A stretch of 64,000 nucleotides of DNA from Anoplopoma fimbria. Lineage: Eukaryota > Chordata > Actinopteri > Perciformes > Anoplopomatidae. The notes under the pieces are model-generated. The model made no database searches, had not been told where the DNA came from, and saw only the letters and a list, made by a program, of their open reading frames with translations. Every line of letters begins with the position of its first letter. The first letter of the stretch is position 1. The translations under genes were made by a program, and so were the position numbers. Below are positions 11,479 through 22,751 of this stretch, piece after piece. The DNA is taken from contig NC_072449.1 of assembly GCF_027596085.1 (NCBI RefSeq), positions 21,264,334 through 21,328,333 on the forward strand, given 5' to 3'.

Positions 11479-13344
11479 ATGACGGAGCAGCAGACACAGC
11501 CGGTGGCGGCGTTGGCCCAGATGCTGGGGGAGATCGCGGCCATGCACCAGCAACAGGCAGAGGTGAACCGGCGGCAGATCGAGGCACTCCACAGCCAGGC
11601 GGAGATGCAGACCCGGATCCTGGAGAGCCTGCTGTCCCGGTCGGGGCGGCGGCTCCACCCCTCCGTCACCGCTCACGGGAATCGCGCTTCACAAAATGTC
11701 CGCGGAAGACGACCCACAGACCTTCCTGGAGATGTTCGAGGGGGCGGCGGCGGCGTGCGGGTGGCCGGCAGCGGCGTGGTCCGTGCGCCTGCTCCCCTTG
11801 CTGTCAGGGGAGGCCCAAACTGCGGCGCTCGGCCTGCCAGCGTCCTCGCGGGGAAATTTCCAGGACATAAAAAAAGCCGTCCTTAATAGGACGGGTTTCT
11901 CCCCCGAGGACCACCGTCGCCGGTTCCGGGGCACGAAATGGACACCCACCGACCGTCCTTTCGTGTATGCCCAGAAGCTGAGGGACGCGGCTAACAGGTG
12001 GCTACAGCCAGGGGAGTCTGATGGGGAGCAGAGGATGCTGGAGAGGATCACGATTGAACAGTTTGTGGAGGGCCTCCCGACTGGGACGTCGGAATGGGTG
12101 CGGTGCCACCGACCTGGGGACTTGGGGCGGCCATTATCCTCGCGGAGGATCACCTCGCCGTCCACCCCCGGGGACAGGGAGCAGAGGGGTGGACATCAGC
12201 GCCTGTCCGACCGACTCCTGCTCCTCGCAGGAAGTTCCTCACCTCAGCCTCCCTCCATCGGCCCCCACAAGCTCACTCATTTCAACCTTGCAATAACCCT
12301 CCCTCTGTTTCCTCCCATCGCCAGGCTCCAGCTGCTACAGGCGCTGTTCCCAACCCACAGGGGGCCCCTCAGGCGTCGGAGCAGGAGTGTTGGAGGTGTG
12401 GACAGCCCGGTCACTTCCGCAGAGAATGTCCACTGATGGAGGTCGGCCAGGTGATCCGGGTTGCCGGCCCGCCAGCACCCTCCTCTGGTCCGGGGGGGAC
12501 ATACAGCGTTCCGGTAAGGATTCAAGGGGGTGTACACCAGGCTATGGTGGACTCGGGCTGTACACAGTCCATGGTCCACCAGAACTTGGTTCGGCCCGGG
12601 GCGTTGGTAGAGGCAAAGTGGGTGGAGATAAGGTGTGTGCATGGGGATGTTCACAGATATCCTGTTGTGTCAGTTGAAATTAAACACAGGGGCAAAACGC
12701 ATAGAATTAGGGCTGCGGTTAGCTCCCGCCTTGCACACCCACTGATTTTAGGCACGGATTGGTCTGGGTTCCATATGTTAGTGGGGCAATGTGTGGGTGT
12801 GCGATCGCGACCGGCAGGGACATGTGGGATGTGTGCTGTGCTCAGTGGTGATGCGAGGTTGTCCGATGCTGCTGAAGGGGAGGGGGAACCGGTGGTGCCC
12901 TCACAAGGGGCCCCGCAGGTTCCCGAAATACACTCCATGGAAGATTTTCCACTGGAGCAGTCTCGTGACAATACTCTACACTTTGCCTTCGACCAAGTGA
13001 TACAAATTGATGGTCACATGGTACACCCTGACACACCACCGACATACCCACACTTTTCATTGGTTAGGGATAGACTGTATAGAGTGAGTCGTGACACTCA
13101 GACTGGTGAAGATATTACCCAATTGTTGGTGCCGGAAAGCCGATGGGAAATGGTTTTCCGGGCGGCTCACTATAACCCAATGGCTGGTCACATGGGGTAT
13201 GACAAAACACTAGACCGGATAATGGCCCGATTCTATTGGCCTGGGATTCGGGGAGTTGTGCGCCGTTGGTGTGCCTCTTGCCCTGAATGCCAACTGGTAA
13301 ACCAACCGGCCATCCCAAGAGCCCCGTTGCCCCATTGCCACTAA
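11479..13344 (+). pseudogene. gag, protease and integrase zinc-finger region of gypsy copy 2 (frameshifted)
   Basis: The gag start is ATG 11479, with a Gln-rich coiled-coil-like N-terminus (AQMLGEIAAMHQQQAEVNRR). The frame moves at about 11690 (to the frame of 11696-12150) and back at about 12100. A CCHC zinc knuckle (CWRCGQPGHFRREC) lies at 12388-12429 and a protease-like VDSGCTQSMV at about 12547-12576, with LILGTDW further on. The integrase HHCC finger (HYNPMAGHMGYDKTL, then CASCPEC) follows at about 13168-13293. Gag packages RNA, the protease matures the polyprotein and the finger belongs to integrase. The frame changes again at about 13300-13345. The shifts leave no continuous polyprotein. 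Confidence 0.88.
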
Positions 13345-14591
13345 TTGAGGTCCCGTTTGAGCGCATTGGCATGGACCTCATCGGGCCATTTCACCGGAGC
13401 ACTCGAGGATATCGCTTTGTGTTAGTTCTGGTGGACTACGCAACGCGATATCCGGAAGCAGTGCCGCTGTGCACTATCTCTGCAAAGAGTGTTGCGCAGG
13501 CACTGTTTCAGGTCATCTCCCGAGTTGGAATCCCGAAAGAGATTCTGACCGACCAGGGCACCTCGTTTATGTCACGCACATTAAGGGAACTATACGGGTT
13601 ATTGGGCGCCAAGGCAATTCGGACTAGCGTTTACCACCCACAGACCGATGGCCTTGTTGAGCGCCTGAAAAAAATCTTGAAGTCCATGATCCGTAAGTTC
13701 ATACACGATGATGTCGGAAATTGGGATAAGTGGCTTGACCCTCTGTTGTTTGCAGTGCGGGTGGTGCCCCAGGCCTCCACAGGATTTTCTCCCTTTGAGC
13801 TGCTGTTTGGCAGAAAACCATGTGGGGTTCTGGACCTAGTTAAGGAAAACTGGGAGGAGGGTCCGAGCCCAAGCAAAAACGAGATTCAATACGTCCTGGA
13901 CCTGAGAGCAAAACTCCACACACTGGGGCAATGTTCACGGGAGAATTTGCTCAGGGCCCAGGAGCGTCAACAACGCCTGTACAACAGAGGGGCTAGGCTG
14001 AGACAATTTGCACCGGGAGATAAAGTACTTGTATTACTTCCCTCTTCCAGCTCCAAACTGCTCGCTAAGTGGCAAGGGCCCTTTGTGGTCACACAGCGAG
14101 TGGGCGATGTAGACTATGAGGTTGTGCATTCTGACAGGGGAGGGGCAACACAAATTTACCACCTCAACCTCCTCAAAGCATGGAGAGAGGCAGAGCCTGT
14201 TTCTCTGGTGACTACCGTGAAAGAGAGGGATGAGTTGGGGCCTGAGGTGCCAAATTCCACCAATCCAGCCTCGCTCCGTTGTGAAGACCATCTCACTCAG
14301 TCCCAGAGAGCAGATGTGGCTGCGTTGCAGCAGCGCTTTGCTGATGTGTTCTCCCCTCTGCCAGGACGCACCAACCTTATACAACACCATGTTGAAACTC
14401 GCCCAGGCGTGACAGTACGATCACGGCCTTATCGGTTGCCTGAACACAAAAGAAAGGTAGTTCAGAAAGAATTGAAAGGTATGCTGGAGATGGGGGTAAT
14501 AGAAGAGTCCAATAGTGCCTGGTGTAGCCCCATTGTTCTGGTTGTCAAGAAGGATGGGTCTATACGGTTCTGTGGGACTACCGCAAGGTGA
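13287..14591 (+). pseudogene. Integrase core and C-terminus plus start of RT, gypsy copy 2
   Basis: The DDE integrase core is readable. The first Asp is in GMDLIGPF (about 13370), the second in LTDQGTSF (about 13550) and the Glu in DGLVERL (about 13660). The C-terminal module with WQGPF follows (about 14075). RT starts in the same frame (MGVIEESNSAWCSPIVLVVKKDGS) and breaks at about 14573, where two bases are missing compared with copy 1 inside the FCVDYRK motif. Integrase thus precedes RT within a single frame. Confidence 0.9.
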
Positions 14592-15682
14592 ATGACGAGT
14601 CACGGTTTGATGCCTATCCAATGCCCCGGGTCGACGAGCTCCTGGACCGGCTCGGCACGGCTCAGTTTTTCACGACACTGGATCTGACCAAGGGCTACTG
14701 GCAGATTCCCTTGTCTCCAGAGTCCAGGGAAAAGACGGCTTTCTCCACTCCGTATGGATTGTACCAATTCGTCACACTTCCTTTCGGGCTGTTCGGTGCC
14801 CCAGCCACATTCCAACGTCTCATGGACCGGGTACTGCGTCCACACGCTGCTTATGCTGCCGCCTACCTGGATGATGTTATCATCCACAGCAACAGCTGGG
14901 CGGAGCACATGCAGCGGGTGTCCGCTGTGCTTGAATCTATGAGACAGGCTGGGCTCACCGCCAACCCGAAGAAGTGTGCGGTTGGACGGAGGGAGGTACG
15001 GTATCTGGGGTACCACTTGGGTGGAGGGCAGGTTCGTCCCCAGGTCGACAAGACAGCAGCGATTGCAGCCTGCCCGAGGCCCAAGACCAAAAAAGAGGTG
15101 AGGCGGTTCTTGGGGCTGGCAGGGTATTACCGGCGGTTCATCCCCAACTTCGCCGACCTAACCAGCCCCCTGACTGACCTGACTCGAAAGGGTGCCTCAG
15201 ATCCGGTCCAGTGGATGGAGCAGTGCCAGCTGGTGCTTGAGAGGGTAAAACAGGCCCTCTGTGGGGAACCTCTTCTCCACACACCTAACTTCTCTCTCCC
15301 TTTTATCCTGCAGACTGATGCCTCGAACAGGGGGCTGGGGGCCGTTTTGTCCCAGGAGGTGCAGAGGATCGACCGCCCAGTGCTTTACATCAGCCGGAAG
15401 CTGTCCGAGAGGGAGTCTCGCTACAGCACAGTGGAGAAGGAAGGCCTGGCGATCCGGTGGGCGGTCGATGCCCTGCGTTACTACCTCCTGGGACGACCCA
15501 TTCACCCTCTATTCGGACCATGCCCCTCTACAGTGGCTCCACCGCATGAAGGATGCCAACGCCCGATCACTCGGTGGTATCTGGCGTTGCAGCCTTTTAA
15601 ATTCAAAGTGGTCCATAGGCCGGGGGTGCAGATGGCTGTGGCAGACTTCCTTTCCCGCTCACAGGTGGGGGGAGTAGGCTAG
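14588..15682 (+). pseudogene. Reverse transcriptase and RNase H of gypsy copy 2 (frameshifted)
   Basis: RT continues from NDESRFDAYPMPR through the catalytic YLDD (14864-14875) to the connection domain (about 15120). RNase H starts at QTDASNRGLGAVL (about 15312). A one-base insertion near 15496, relative to copy 1, throws the frame off until it is restored by the deletion shared with copy 1. The conserved YSDH part is therefore mistranslated here. The frame ends at 15682, 40 bases before the LTR, which excludes an env gene. Confidence 0.88.
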
Positions 15683-15721
15683 GCCGGACGGCTCCCCGGC
15701 CTAAGTCGGGCGGTGGAGGTG
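15679..15721 (+). promoter_or_regulatory. Polypurine-like tract preceded by a GC-rich hairpin
   Basis: GGCGGTGGAGG directly abuts the 3' LTR and is the likely plus-strand primer. Just upstream, TAGGCCGG (15680-15687) can pair with CCGGCCTA (15696-15703) across an eight-base loop. The same arrangement precedes the LTR in copy 1. Confidence 0.5.
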
Positions 15722-16109
15722 TGTGGCAGTGGGCGTGGTCTGCGCTCAGCTGCAGGGGAGAGAGGTGTGGGAGTGGTTCATGGGAACAGTGCCGTGGTGA
15801 GTTCAATCAACACAGCTGTAATGTGGTGATAATTATGCCAAATCTACTTAAGCAGGAGCAGACTGGAGTTCTAGAAGGAGAACAGTCACACACGCGGAAC
15901 GAGGACTAAGCGAGAGCGTAAAGCCATCAGAGTGGTGGCGTTCCGGGAACGGTGGACCGAGTGCGCCCGAGAAGCCGGGCAGCGAAGCGGAGCGCACGAC
16001 GGTCCGCATGTTGTGTTGTATTTTGAAATAAATAAATATACCTTTGTTAAACTTACCTGCTGAAGCCGTATCTGTGTTGGGGAGAACCTACGGTAGTCGA
16101 GAGTCGGCT
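15722..16109 (+). repeat. 3' LTR of gypsy copy 2
   Basis: 388 bases from TGTGGCAGTG to GAGTCGGCT, about 99% identical to the 5' LTR. The next bases, GAACATTC, lead into host intron sequence ATATGGATGTTG, which matches the uninterrupted copy at 29870. Confidence 0.93.
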
Positions 16110-16352
16110 GAACATTCATATGGATGTTGTCCATAATATTTTGTGTTTTTCACAAATTGTGTTTAAGAATTGTGTTTATGTGTGTAGGAGGTTCCTGTGT
16201 CCGTCTGCAGTGAGAGCTGTCTCCCAGGAACTCATAAGGTCCTCCAGAAAGGCAAGCCAGACTGCTGTTATAATTGCATACCTTGTCCGGCAGGAAAAAT
16301 CAGCAATTCAACAGGTAAAGAAACAATTTCATGTCTTGTTTAAGATGCAATA

Positions 16353-18264
16353 ACACCGGTTCTGGAACCAAACTCCTGGAGAGGGGCTGTACTTTTTCCT
16401 TTTCCGGAGTTGCCCAGGGTGAGAGGCGCCGGGCGGGTGTGGGGATACTCACAAGCCCCCGGCTGAGCGCCGCTGTTCTGGAGTTCTCCCCGGAGAACGA
16501 GAGGGTCGCCTCTCTGCGACTGGGAATCGCAGAGAGGCGACCATGCACCAAACGGCAGTTCGGAGTACGCGGCCTTCTTGGAGTCCTTGGGTGGTGTTCT
16601 GGAAAGGGTGCCGACTGGGGACTCCATAGTTCTTCTGGGAGACTTCAACGCTCACGTGGGTAACGATGGAGAAACCTGGAGGGGTGTGATTGGGAGGAAC
16701 GGCCTGCCCGATCTGAACCCGAGTGGTGCTTTGTTGTTGGACTTCTGTGCTAGTCATGGACTGTCCATAACAAACACCATGTTTGAGCATAGGGAGGTTC
16801 ATAAGTGTACTTGGTACCAGAACACCCTAGGCCAAAGGTCTATGATCGACTTTGTAGTTGTGTCATCAGACCTGCGGCCGTATGTCTTGAACACTCGGGT
16901 GAAGAGAGGAGCAGAGCTGTCAACTGATCACCACCTGGTGGTGAGTTGGATCAGGTGGCGGGGGAGGCTGCCGGACAGACCCGGTAAACCCAAACGTGTA
17001 GTGAGGGTGAACTGGGAACGTCTGGCTGAGGATCCTGTCCGCAAGGTCTTCAACTCCCACCTACGGAATAATTTCTCTTGCATCCTGGGGGAGGCTGGGG
17101 ACATGGAATCCGAGTGGGCCATGTTCAAATCCTCCATTGTGGAAGCTGCTGCTAGGAGTTGTGGTCGGAAGGCGATTGGTGCCTGTCGTGGCGGCAATCC
17201 AAGAACCCGCTGGTGGACACCAGCGGTGAAGGAGGCCGTCAAGCTGAAGAAGGAGGCCTTTCGGGCTTGGTTGGCCGAGGGGTCTCCTGAATCAGCAGGC
17301 AGGTACCGGTTGGCCAGAAGGGCTGCAGCTGCGGCGGTTGCTGAGGCAAAAACCCGGGTGTGGGAGGAGTTCGGCGAGGCCATGGAGAAGGACTTTCGAA
17401 TGGCCTCAAGGAAGTTCTGGCAAACCGTGAGACGACTCAGAAAGGGGAAACAGGGCTTTTCCAGGCTGTGCTCAGCAGGGGGGGAGAACTGCAGACCCGG
17501 ACTGGGGATATTGTCGAACGGTGGAAAGACCACTTTGAGGAACTCCTGAACCCGACCAACACGTCCTCTGTGGAAGAGGCAGAGTCTGAAGACTCAGGGG
17601 AAGTCTCGTCCATATGCCTGGCGGAGGTCGTTGAGGTAGCTAAAAAGCTCTTCAGCGGCAAAGCGCCAGGAGTGGATGAGATTCGACCAGAGATGCTAAA
17701 GGCTCTGGACATTGTTGGACTGTCTTGGTTGACACGTCTCTTCACTGTCGCGTGGAAGTCGGGTACAGTGCCTGTAGAGTTGCAGACCGGGGTGGTGGTT
17801 CCCATTTTCAAAAAGGGGGACCGGAGAGTGTGCTCCAATTATAGGGGTATCACACTGCTCAGCCTCCCCGGGAAAGTTTACTCCAGGGTGCTGGAAAGGA
17901 GGCTCCGTCCGATTGTCGAACCTCAGATTCAGGAGGAGCAATGCGGATTCTGTCCTGGACATGGAACAGCGGACCAACTCTTTACCCTTGCAGGTCTGTT
18001 GGAGGGTACATGGGAGTTTGCTCATCCAGTCTACATGTGTTTTGTGGACTTGGAGAAGGCCTTTGACCGTGTCCCTCGGGGAGTCCTGTGGGGGGTACTG
18101 CGGGAATATGGGGTACCTGGTTCGTTACTACGAGCCATTCGGTCCTTGTATGACCAAAGTGAGAGCTGTGTCCGGATACTCGGCACAAAGTCGAGTTTGT
18201 TCCCAGTGCGTGTTGGCCTCCGCCAGGGCTGCCCATTGTCACCAATCCTGTTTGTGATTTTCAT
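16353..18264 (+). mobile_element. Truncated non-LTR retrotransposon (LINE) with endonuclease and RT
   Basis: The open frame from about 16578 has APE-type endonuclease motifs: [10 protein letters not shown], a TWYQN segment, [11 protein letters not shown] and STDHHLV. A frameshift near 17440-17470 moves to the frame of 17360-18307, which has RT motifs (APGVDEIRPEML, VVVPIFKKGDRR, YRGITLLS, FVDLEKAFDRVP, GLRQGCPLSPILF). The element stops before the catalytic F/YADD box: at 18264 it is fused to exon 4 of the minus-strand V2R gene. The 5' part of the endonuclease is also missing. The family is common in teleosts; I do not assign a clade. It cannot transpose. Confidence 0.9.
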
Positions 18265-19898
18265 GTGTCATCTGATCCACGCTGCCAGTTCACCACCTCA
18301 TACTTAGCCACAGCTGCTCCAGTGCTGTCAAACCACACCCGGTCTCCGTTGTTAATGGTAAAATTGACCTGCTCCAAAGACTCCACTACCTTAAAAAATA
18401 GTAGGACAATTTGTCAACATATAACCGAAGAAAGCAAATTAAGAAATCGTTCAGTAATCTCTCCTTTTTACCTGCCAAGGAGTAACCTTTATCATCCTGT
18501 CACACCCCTGACTTTCTGAGCATTTTAAAAGGCTGTGCAGTGAATGGGCCACAGCATAGATAGCTTTGTAAATGTTACTGGAGTATCGCAGCTCTGCAAC
18601 ATCATCATCATTGTCTTTAAACTCAATTAGATCCTGGTTTTCTTTGCATGTTGCTGTTTCTGCATTGGTGTCACCGTTTGTCTCCTTACACTGAAACTCT
18701 GTCCCCCAGAAATCTTTGATTAAGAAATCATCCAGGCCACTGATGTTGGCCTTTTGCACAGCAAAACCCAGTGAACCTCCTAGCACACTAAAGCTGGTGG
18801 GAGTCACGAGGCTGTCAGCAGTGATCCAGGCCTCCACACCAATAAACAGCAGGCCTGTGATGTTGTGCAGACTTAACTTCTCCAGAAGGTTGTTCATCTC
18901 TACGTGGGCCAGGAAACCAACAATGACCCGGGCAGTGCTCATTCGGATCACTTCTACAACTTTCATGAGTTTTTCTGGTTCTGCCCGGTGATATTTCTCT
19001 GTATACTCCACACACACTCCTTCCTCCTTGGCTGCAGCAAGGAAGATGGCCATGCCGTTGTTGCCATAGTCACTGTCACTGTTGACTGCCCTGACCCAGG
19101 TCCAGCCAAAGTGCTTGACCATCTGGGCAAGAGCTCGACTTTGGTAGAGATCACTGGCAATGGTTCGAAAGAAAGAGGGATACTCCTTCCTATTGCTCAA
19201 ACACTCACAAGTAGCTGAATGACTTATCTGAAAATACACAAAGAAAGGGAACGAATAAGAAGAATTTGCCCATATTATACACTGATACACAAACATTGCT
19301 CTTACCACAGGTATTTTGAAAGGTCCAGTAGTACGTGTCAGGACAATGGTTGAAGAGGACTCAGACTCCCCGATTATAGCGTGAACAGCTGATTGTCCTG
19401 AACAGCTCTTTCTCACAGTCCACTCATCACCGTTCTTCAGGGCCATCACAGCACGCATTGAGGATGATGTTGAGCCACAGTTGTCATAAATACGGTATCC
19501 AATTGAAACATTGGGAAGAAGATATTTGCTTTTGTTTATTTCTTGGATTGCAAAAATCATTGTCTGGGCAAATCGAAACTCCCTGAGGTTCACACTGAGA
19601 CAAAACGAGCAAAATTAAACTTTGTTCACTGTGACAGAACTCATTAGGACATATTTTTATACAAAGCTCAAAATTACCTGGAACATATGAGACGTGATGG
19701 TTTCTCTGTAAAGGAAAGTGGAGGTTGTGTGATTTTGCTGTGGATGGAAAAGGCTCCCCCAATCATGACATCTCCCTCCTTAGACAGCAGAGGAAACTCT
19801 GGACTCCCCAGGATCTGACAGAAAGGAGCTTCCTCCTTCACTGCTCCAAATGCCAACAGATGCCAAGAGAAAAGCAGCCCTACTATCACTTGTGACAT
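18263..19898 (-). pseudogene. Truncated V2R gene on the minus strand (exons 1-3 and part of exon 4)
   Basis: Minus-strand exons: exon 1 about 19898-19678, starting MSQVIVGLLFSWHLLAFGAV (signal peptide); exon 2 19594-19316; exon 3 19227-18472; and a partial exon 4 18389-18263. Frames are open and phases match the family. Exon 2 even reads through intron 2 without a stop. The ligand domain has SDSDYGNNG and VEAWIT. Exons 5 and 6 (cysteine-rich domain and all TM helices) are missing, because the LINE at 16353-18264 is joined directly into exon 4. At best it could make a secreted ligand-domain fragment; more likely it is dead. An ATG at 19970 is in frame but would place 24 extra residues before the signal peptide, so I prefer 19898. 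Confidence 0.85.
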
Positions 19899-20140
19899 TT
19901 TCCACTCCCAAATCCTGACAGTGCAGAGCGACCCAGCCAGGTTGGGATCAAAGCATCTTAAATGTGACATTTTAATATCTAGGGGTCACTGGCCTCTGAA
20001 CAACCAATCAGAGATAAGTGCGATAAGACAGACTTGATTGGGTCCATGATTTTTTTGTATGAAAAAATTGTGTCATGGCACGTGTTACTAGTTACTTTGC
20101 AGAAGTAGTTCTCTGTAAACAACATATGACAAAGTTATCA

Positions 20141-20494
20141 TCCATCCATCTATCCATCTTCCGTAACCTGCTTATCCAGTTAAGGGTCGCAGGGGTGCTG
20201 GAGCCGATCCCAGCTGTCAATGGGTGAAGGCAGGGTACACCCTGGACAGGTCGCCAGTCTATCACAGGGCTGACATATAGAGACAAACAACCATTCACAC
20301 TCACATTCACACCTACGGGCACCTAAGCTGCATGTCTTTGGACTGTGGGAGGAAGCCGGAGAACCCGGAGAGAACCGACGTTGACACGGGGAGAACATGC
20401 AAACTCCACACAGAAGGTTGTCCAGCCCAGGAATTGAACCCGGGCCCCTCTTGCTGTGAGGCGACAGTGCTAACCACTACACCACCGTGTAGCC
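20141..20494 (-). repeat. tRNA-derived SINE, right copy, with 12 bp target-site duplication
   Basis: ACAAAGTTATCA occurs at 20129-20140 and again at 20495-20506, framing the element exactly. On the minus strand the head carries an A-box-like TGGTGTAGTGG and a B-box-like GGTTCAATTCC. The 3' end is GATAGATGGATGGA, preceded by CGACCCTTAACTGGATAAGC, which resembles the 3' end of the LINE family in this window. Confidence 0.88.
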
Positions 20495-22425
20495 ACAAAG
20501 TTATCAAATAGAATTAATTCTTATAGATTACACTTTCACACAGTGTAGAAAAAAAAGATATAAAAAACAATATTAGCTTCACAGTATCCAACTTTACATT
20601 GTAATATATATGAAATAATCAGAAAAGGGCCATTCCGCATAACTGTTACTTTTTCTTTGGATGCTCTAACTACAGTATATCTTTCTTACAATACATCTGT
20701 ACTTGCAATGATGACAATTATGGTGGAAGCCAGAGCTCCTAGAGTATGTTGATTATATTTTACACATGAATATTTTTCATGAATATAATCTGCTTCTCCC
20801 ACTGTCGTTGCTGGAAAAAAATAACTGAAACAATTCAAAACTAAATAATACAATTTCTTAAATTGGGATGCAGTCTTCGAAGTATCTCTATGACACATTT
20901 TGTCTGTGTTTTGATGCAAATTGTTAATCTTGCAATGTATTTTAATAAAAATTTCAAATTGTATGTACTGTATACAAAATATATGGTTTATTTAAATGCT
21001 TAGCTAGTCGAGTTAGGAGTAATTAGGCTTATTGAAAACAACTACCAGTATATTATAGTTTTAAACATGTGATGAACAGGTCATGCAGGTGAGGAAGAGT
21101 ATGAACTTAATTTCCTGAAAAATGATTCTGTTTTGTGCAATCAGTTAAGACAGTGTATTGACATTTGATGCAAATACCAACAAAAAATGTAATCCAACAT
21201 CTTGAATATATTACAAATGTGGGTTTATTTTTCCTTTATTCTGTCTCTTTCTCTCTTTCTTTCTTTTTTTTTCAACTATATCTATATCATTTGTGTATTT
21301 TACATAATGATCATCTTCATCCATAACTTACTGTTAAATGATTTTGTCACATTTATATTTAATATCTATTACTTTACCATACATGTCACATCACTTTTAG
21401 TGTATTCTGCATTTGGATAAGGGAATTAAAGTTACACTTTTGACAACTGATCAAAATAAACAATTTAGCACACCTGATTTAGAAAATCATCCGACCATGT
21501 GATATTTAATTTGGTGTTATTGTTATTTTTCAGTCAAAGGGATGTTAATAGCCAGCTGATATGCCTCTTAGGTCCTCTTTGATTAAAAATAAATTGTTGT
21601 TTGTATGTCTGTAGAGATGACTGTTAGTTTATGAAACACTTTCGACCTCTCCAGAGGGTATGTCCTTTGGGGGAGGATTTGAACACATGTGGTGAAGTGC
21701 AGATGCCTTAGGCCTGACCATGACTTACACCTCAGGCTTTTCCCACTTACAAGCATTCTGACAAACAAATAAACTCCCTCCAGAGTTCACAATGTCTCCA
21801 GTCTTCCTCCACACCACACCTGTCCCCTCAGTTTACACTGGAAACTTACCGTCAGGGCTGTTGCAACATTATCCACTAAGGATCTCTACTGGAGAACATT
21901 AGGCCTTTGTCAAAACAGTGACCTGAAACATTTAACCATAACTTTGCGTATTGAACTCAACAAACTTCAATGAAGTTTGAATATGACAAATAAAGACATT
22001 TCGTCCTCAAGTTCATTGTATTCAAACCATGGAAAGATAAATCAGTTTGATCTGCTTAATGGTTAAAGAAAACATCCAGTAAGATATCAGACCCATTCCT
22101 AAAATACACAGTTTAGCTTAGAAAATAACTTTACAATGAATATTACATGGATAATGAGAGCTATCTTTTCTAGATCTACTCGATTTTGAAGCACAACAAG
22201 TTTGCAAACTGTGATGGCTAGTACAAATGAATACTACAAATAACCATTTGTCGCAGGGGCGGCATAATGGCTAAATATTTGGCTCACTTCAAGTAAACCA
22301 CAACAAGAAAAAAAAGGGAAGAAAGGACCCAACCTTGCAGCCTCTGCCTGTTTTCACTATGTTCCTGTTTTTCCTGCAAAAGTGTGTTTGCACATTAAAG
22401 ATGATCTATCTATCTTTCTACATGA

Positions 22426-22751
22426 CATGGCCAAATTATGTGATTACCCAAACATTACACACCTGTATGACTGTTGAGCATATCGCTCTGAGCAATTCCA
22501 TCCAAAATCATGATCATTTAAATGCAGCTGCAACACTCTATACACTATACCAGATAATATTCTAAAGTTTGATGCAGGGATTTCCTCCCATTCAGCTGTG
22601 TGTTAGAAGTAGAAATAGACTATGTTTGGCACTGATGTTGGGTTATACCTCCTGGCTCAGTCTGTTTTTCAGTTCTACCAAAAGTTGTTTGATTGGGTTG
22701 AGGTCAGGGTTCTGTCAGTCTTCCAACCAAACTGCCACAAAGTTGAAAGTA
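22426..22751 (-). mobile_element. Decayed Tc1/mariner-like fragment (right copy)
   Basis: Identical or nearly so to 4760-5085, so the insertion predates the segmental duplication. The PDLNPIK remnant of the transposase is near 22700. No intact frame. Confidence 0.55.

Larger units (their letters stand above)
11057..16109 (+). mobile_element. Complete Ty3/gypsy LTR retrotransposon with integrase upstream of RT (Gmr1-like)
   Basis: Two 388 bp LTRs differ at four positions by my reading. They flank a primer-binding site, gag, protease, integrase, RT, RNase H and a purine-rich tract. The order gag-PR-IN-RT-RH is unlike standard Ty3/gypsy elements but is the order described for the Gmr1 group of deuterostome elements. 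The host sequence without insertion is preserved at 29860-29880. The flanks here read CCTTC before the element and CATTC after it, so a five-base target duplication with one mismatch is possible but the exact termini are unsettled. Several frameshifts inactivate the genes. No env frame is present. Confidence 0.95.
10290..16314 (+). pseudogene. V2R pseudogene A (left duplicate of the 27937-31148 gene), interrupted by a gypsy element
   Basis: Remaining parts are the 3' half of exon 3 (10290-10688), exon 4 (10769-10996) and exon 5 (16188-16314). Relative to the intact gene at 27937-31148, a deletion of about 1.2 kb fuses sequence just upstream of the TATA box directly to the middle of exon 3, removing the promoter, exon 1, exon 2 and the N-terminal part of exon 3. 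A one-base loss in an A-run near 10486 shifts the frame. A 5.05 kb gypsy element sits in intron 4. Exon 5 has KPDCCY where the intact copy has KPVCCY. Exon 6 is absent because homology ends at 16352, where a LINE begins. It cannot encode a receptor. Confidence 0.93.

Noticed and set aside
15683..15721. An env gene in the gypsy element
   Set aside because: Only about 40 bases separate the end of RNase H from the 3' LTR.
16340..16663. Upstream open frame on the LINE as a separate gene
   Set aside because: It overlaps the decayed 5' part of the LINE endonuclease in another frame, with no independent support.
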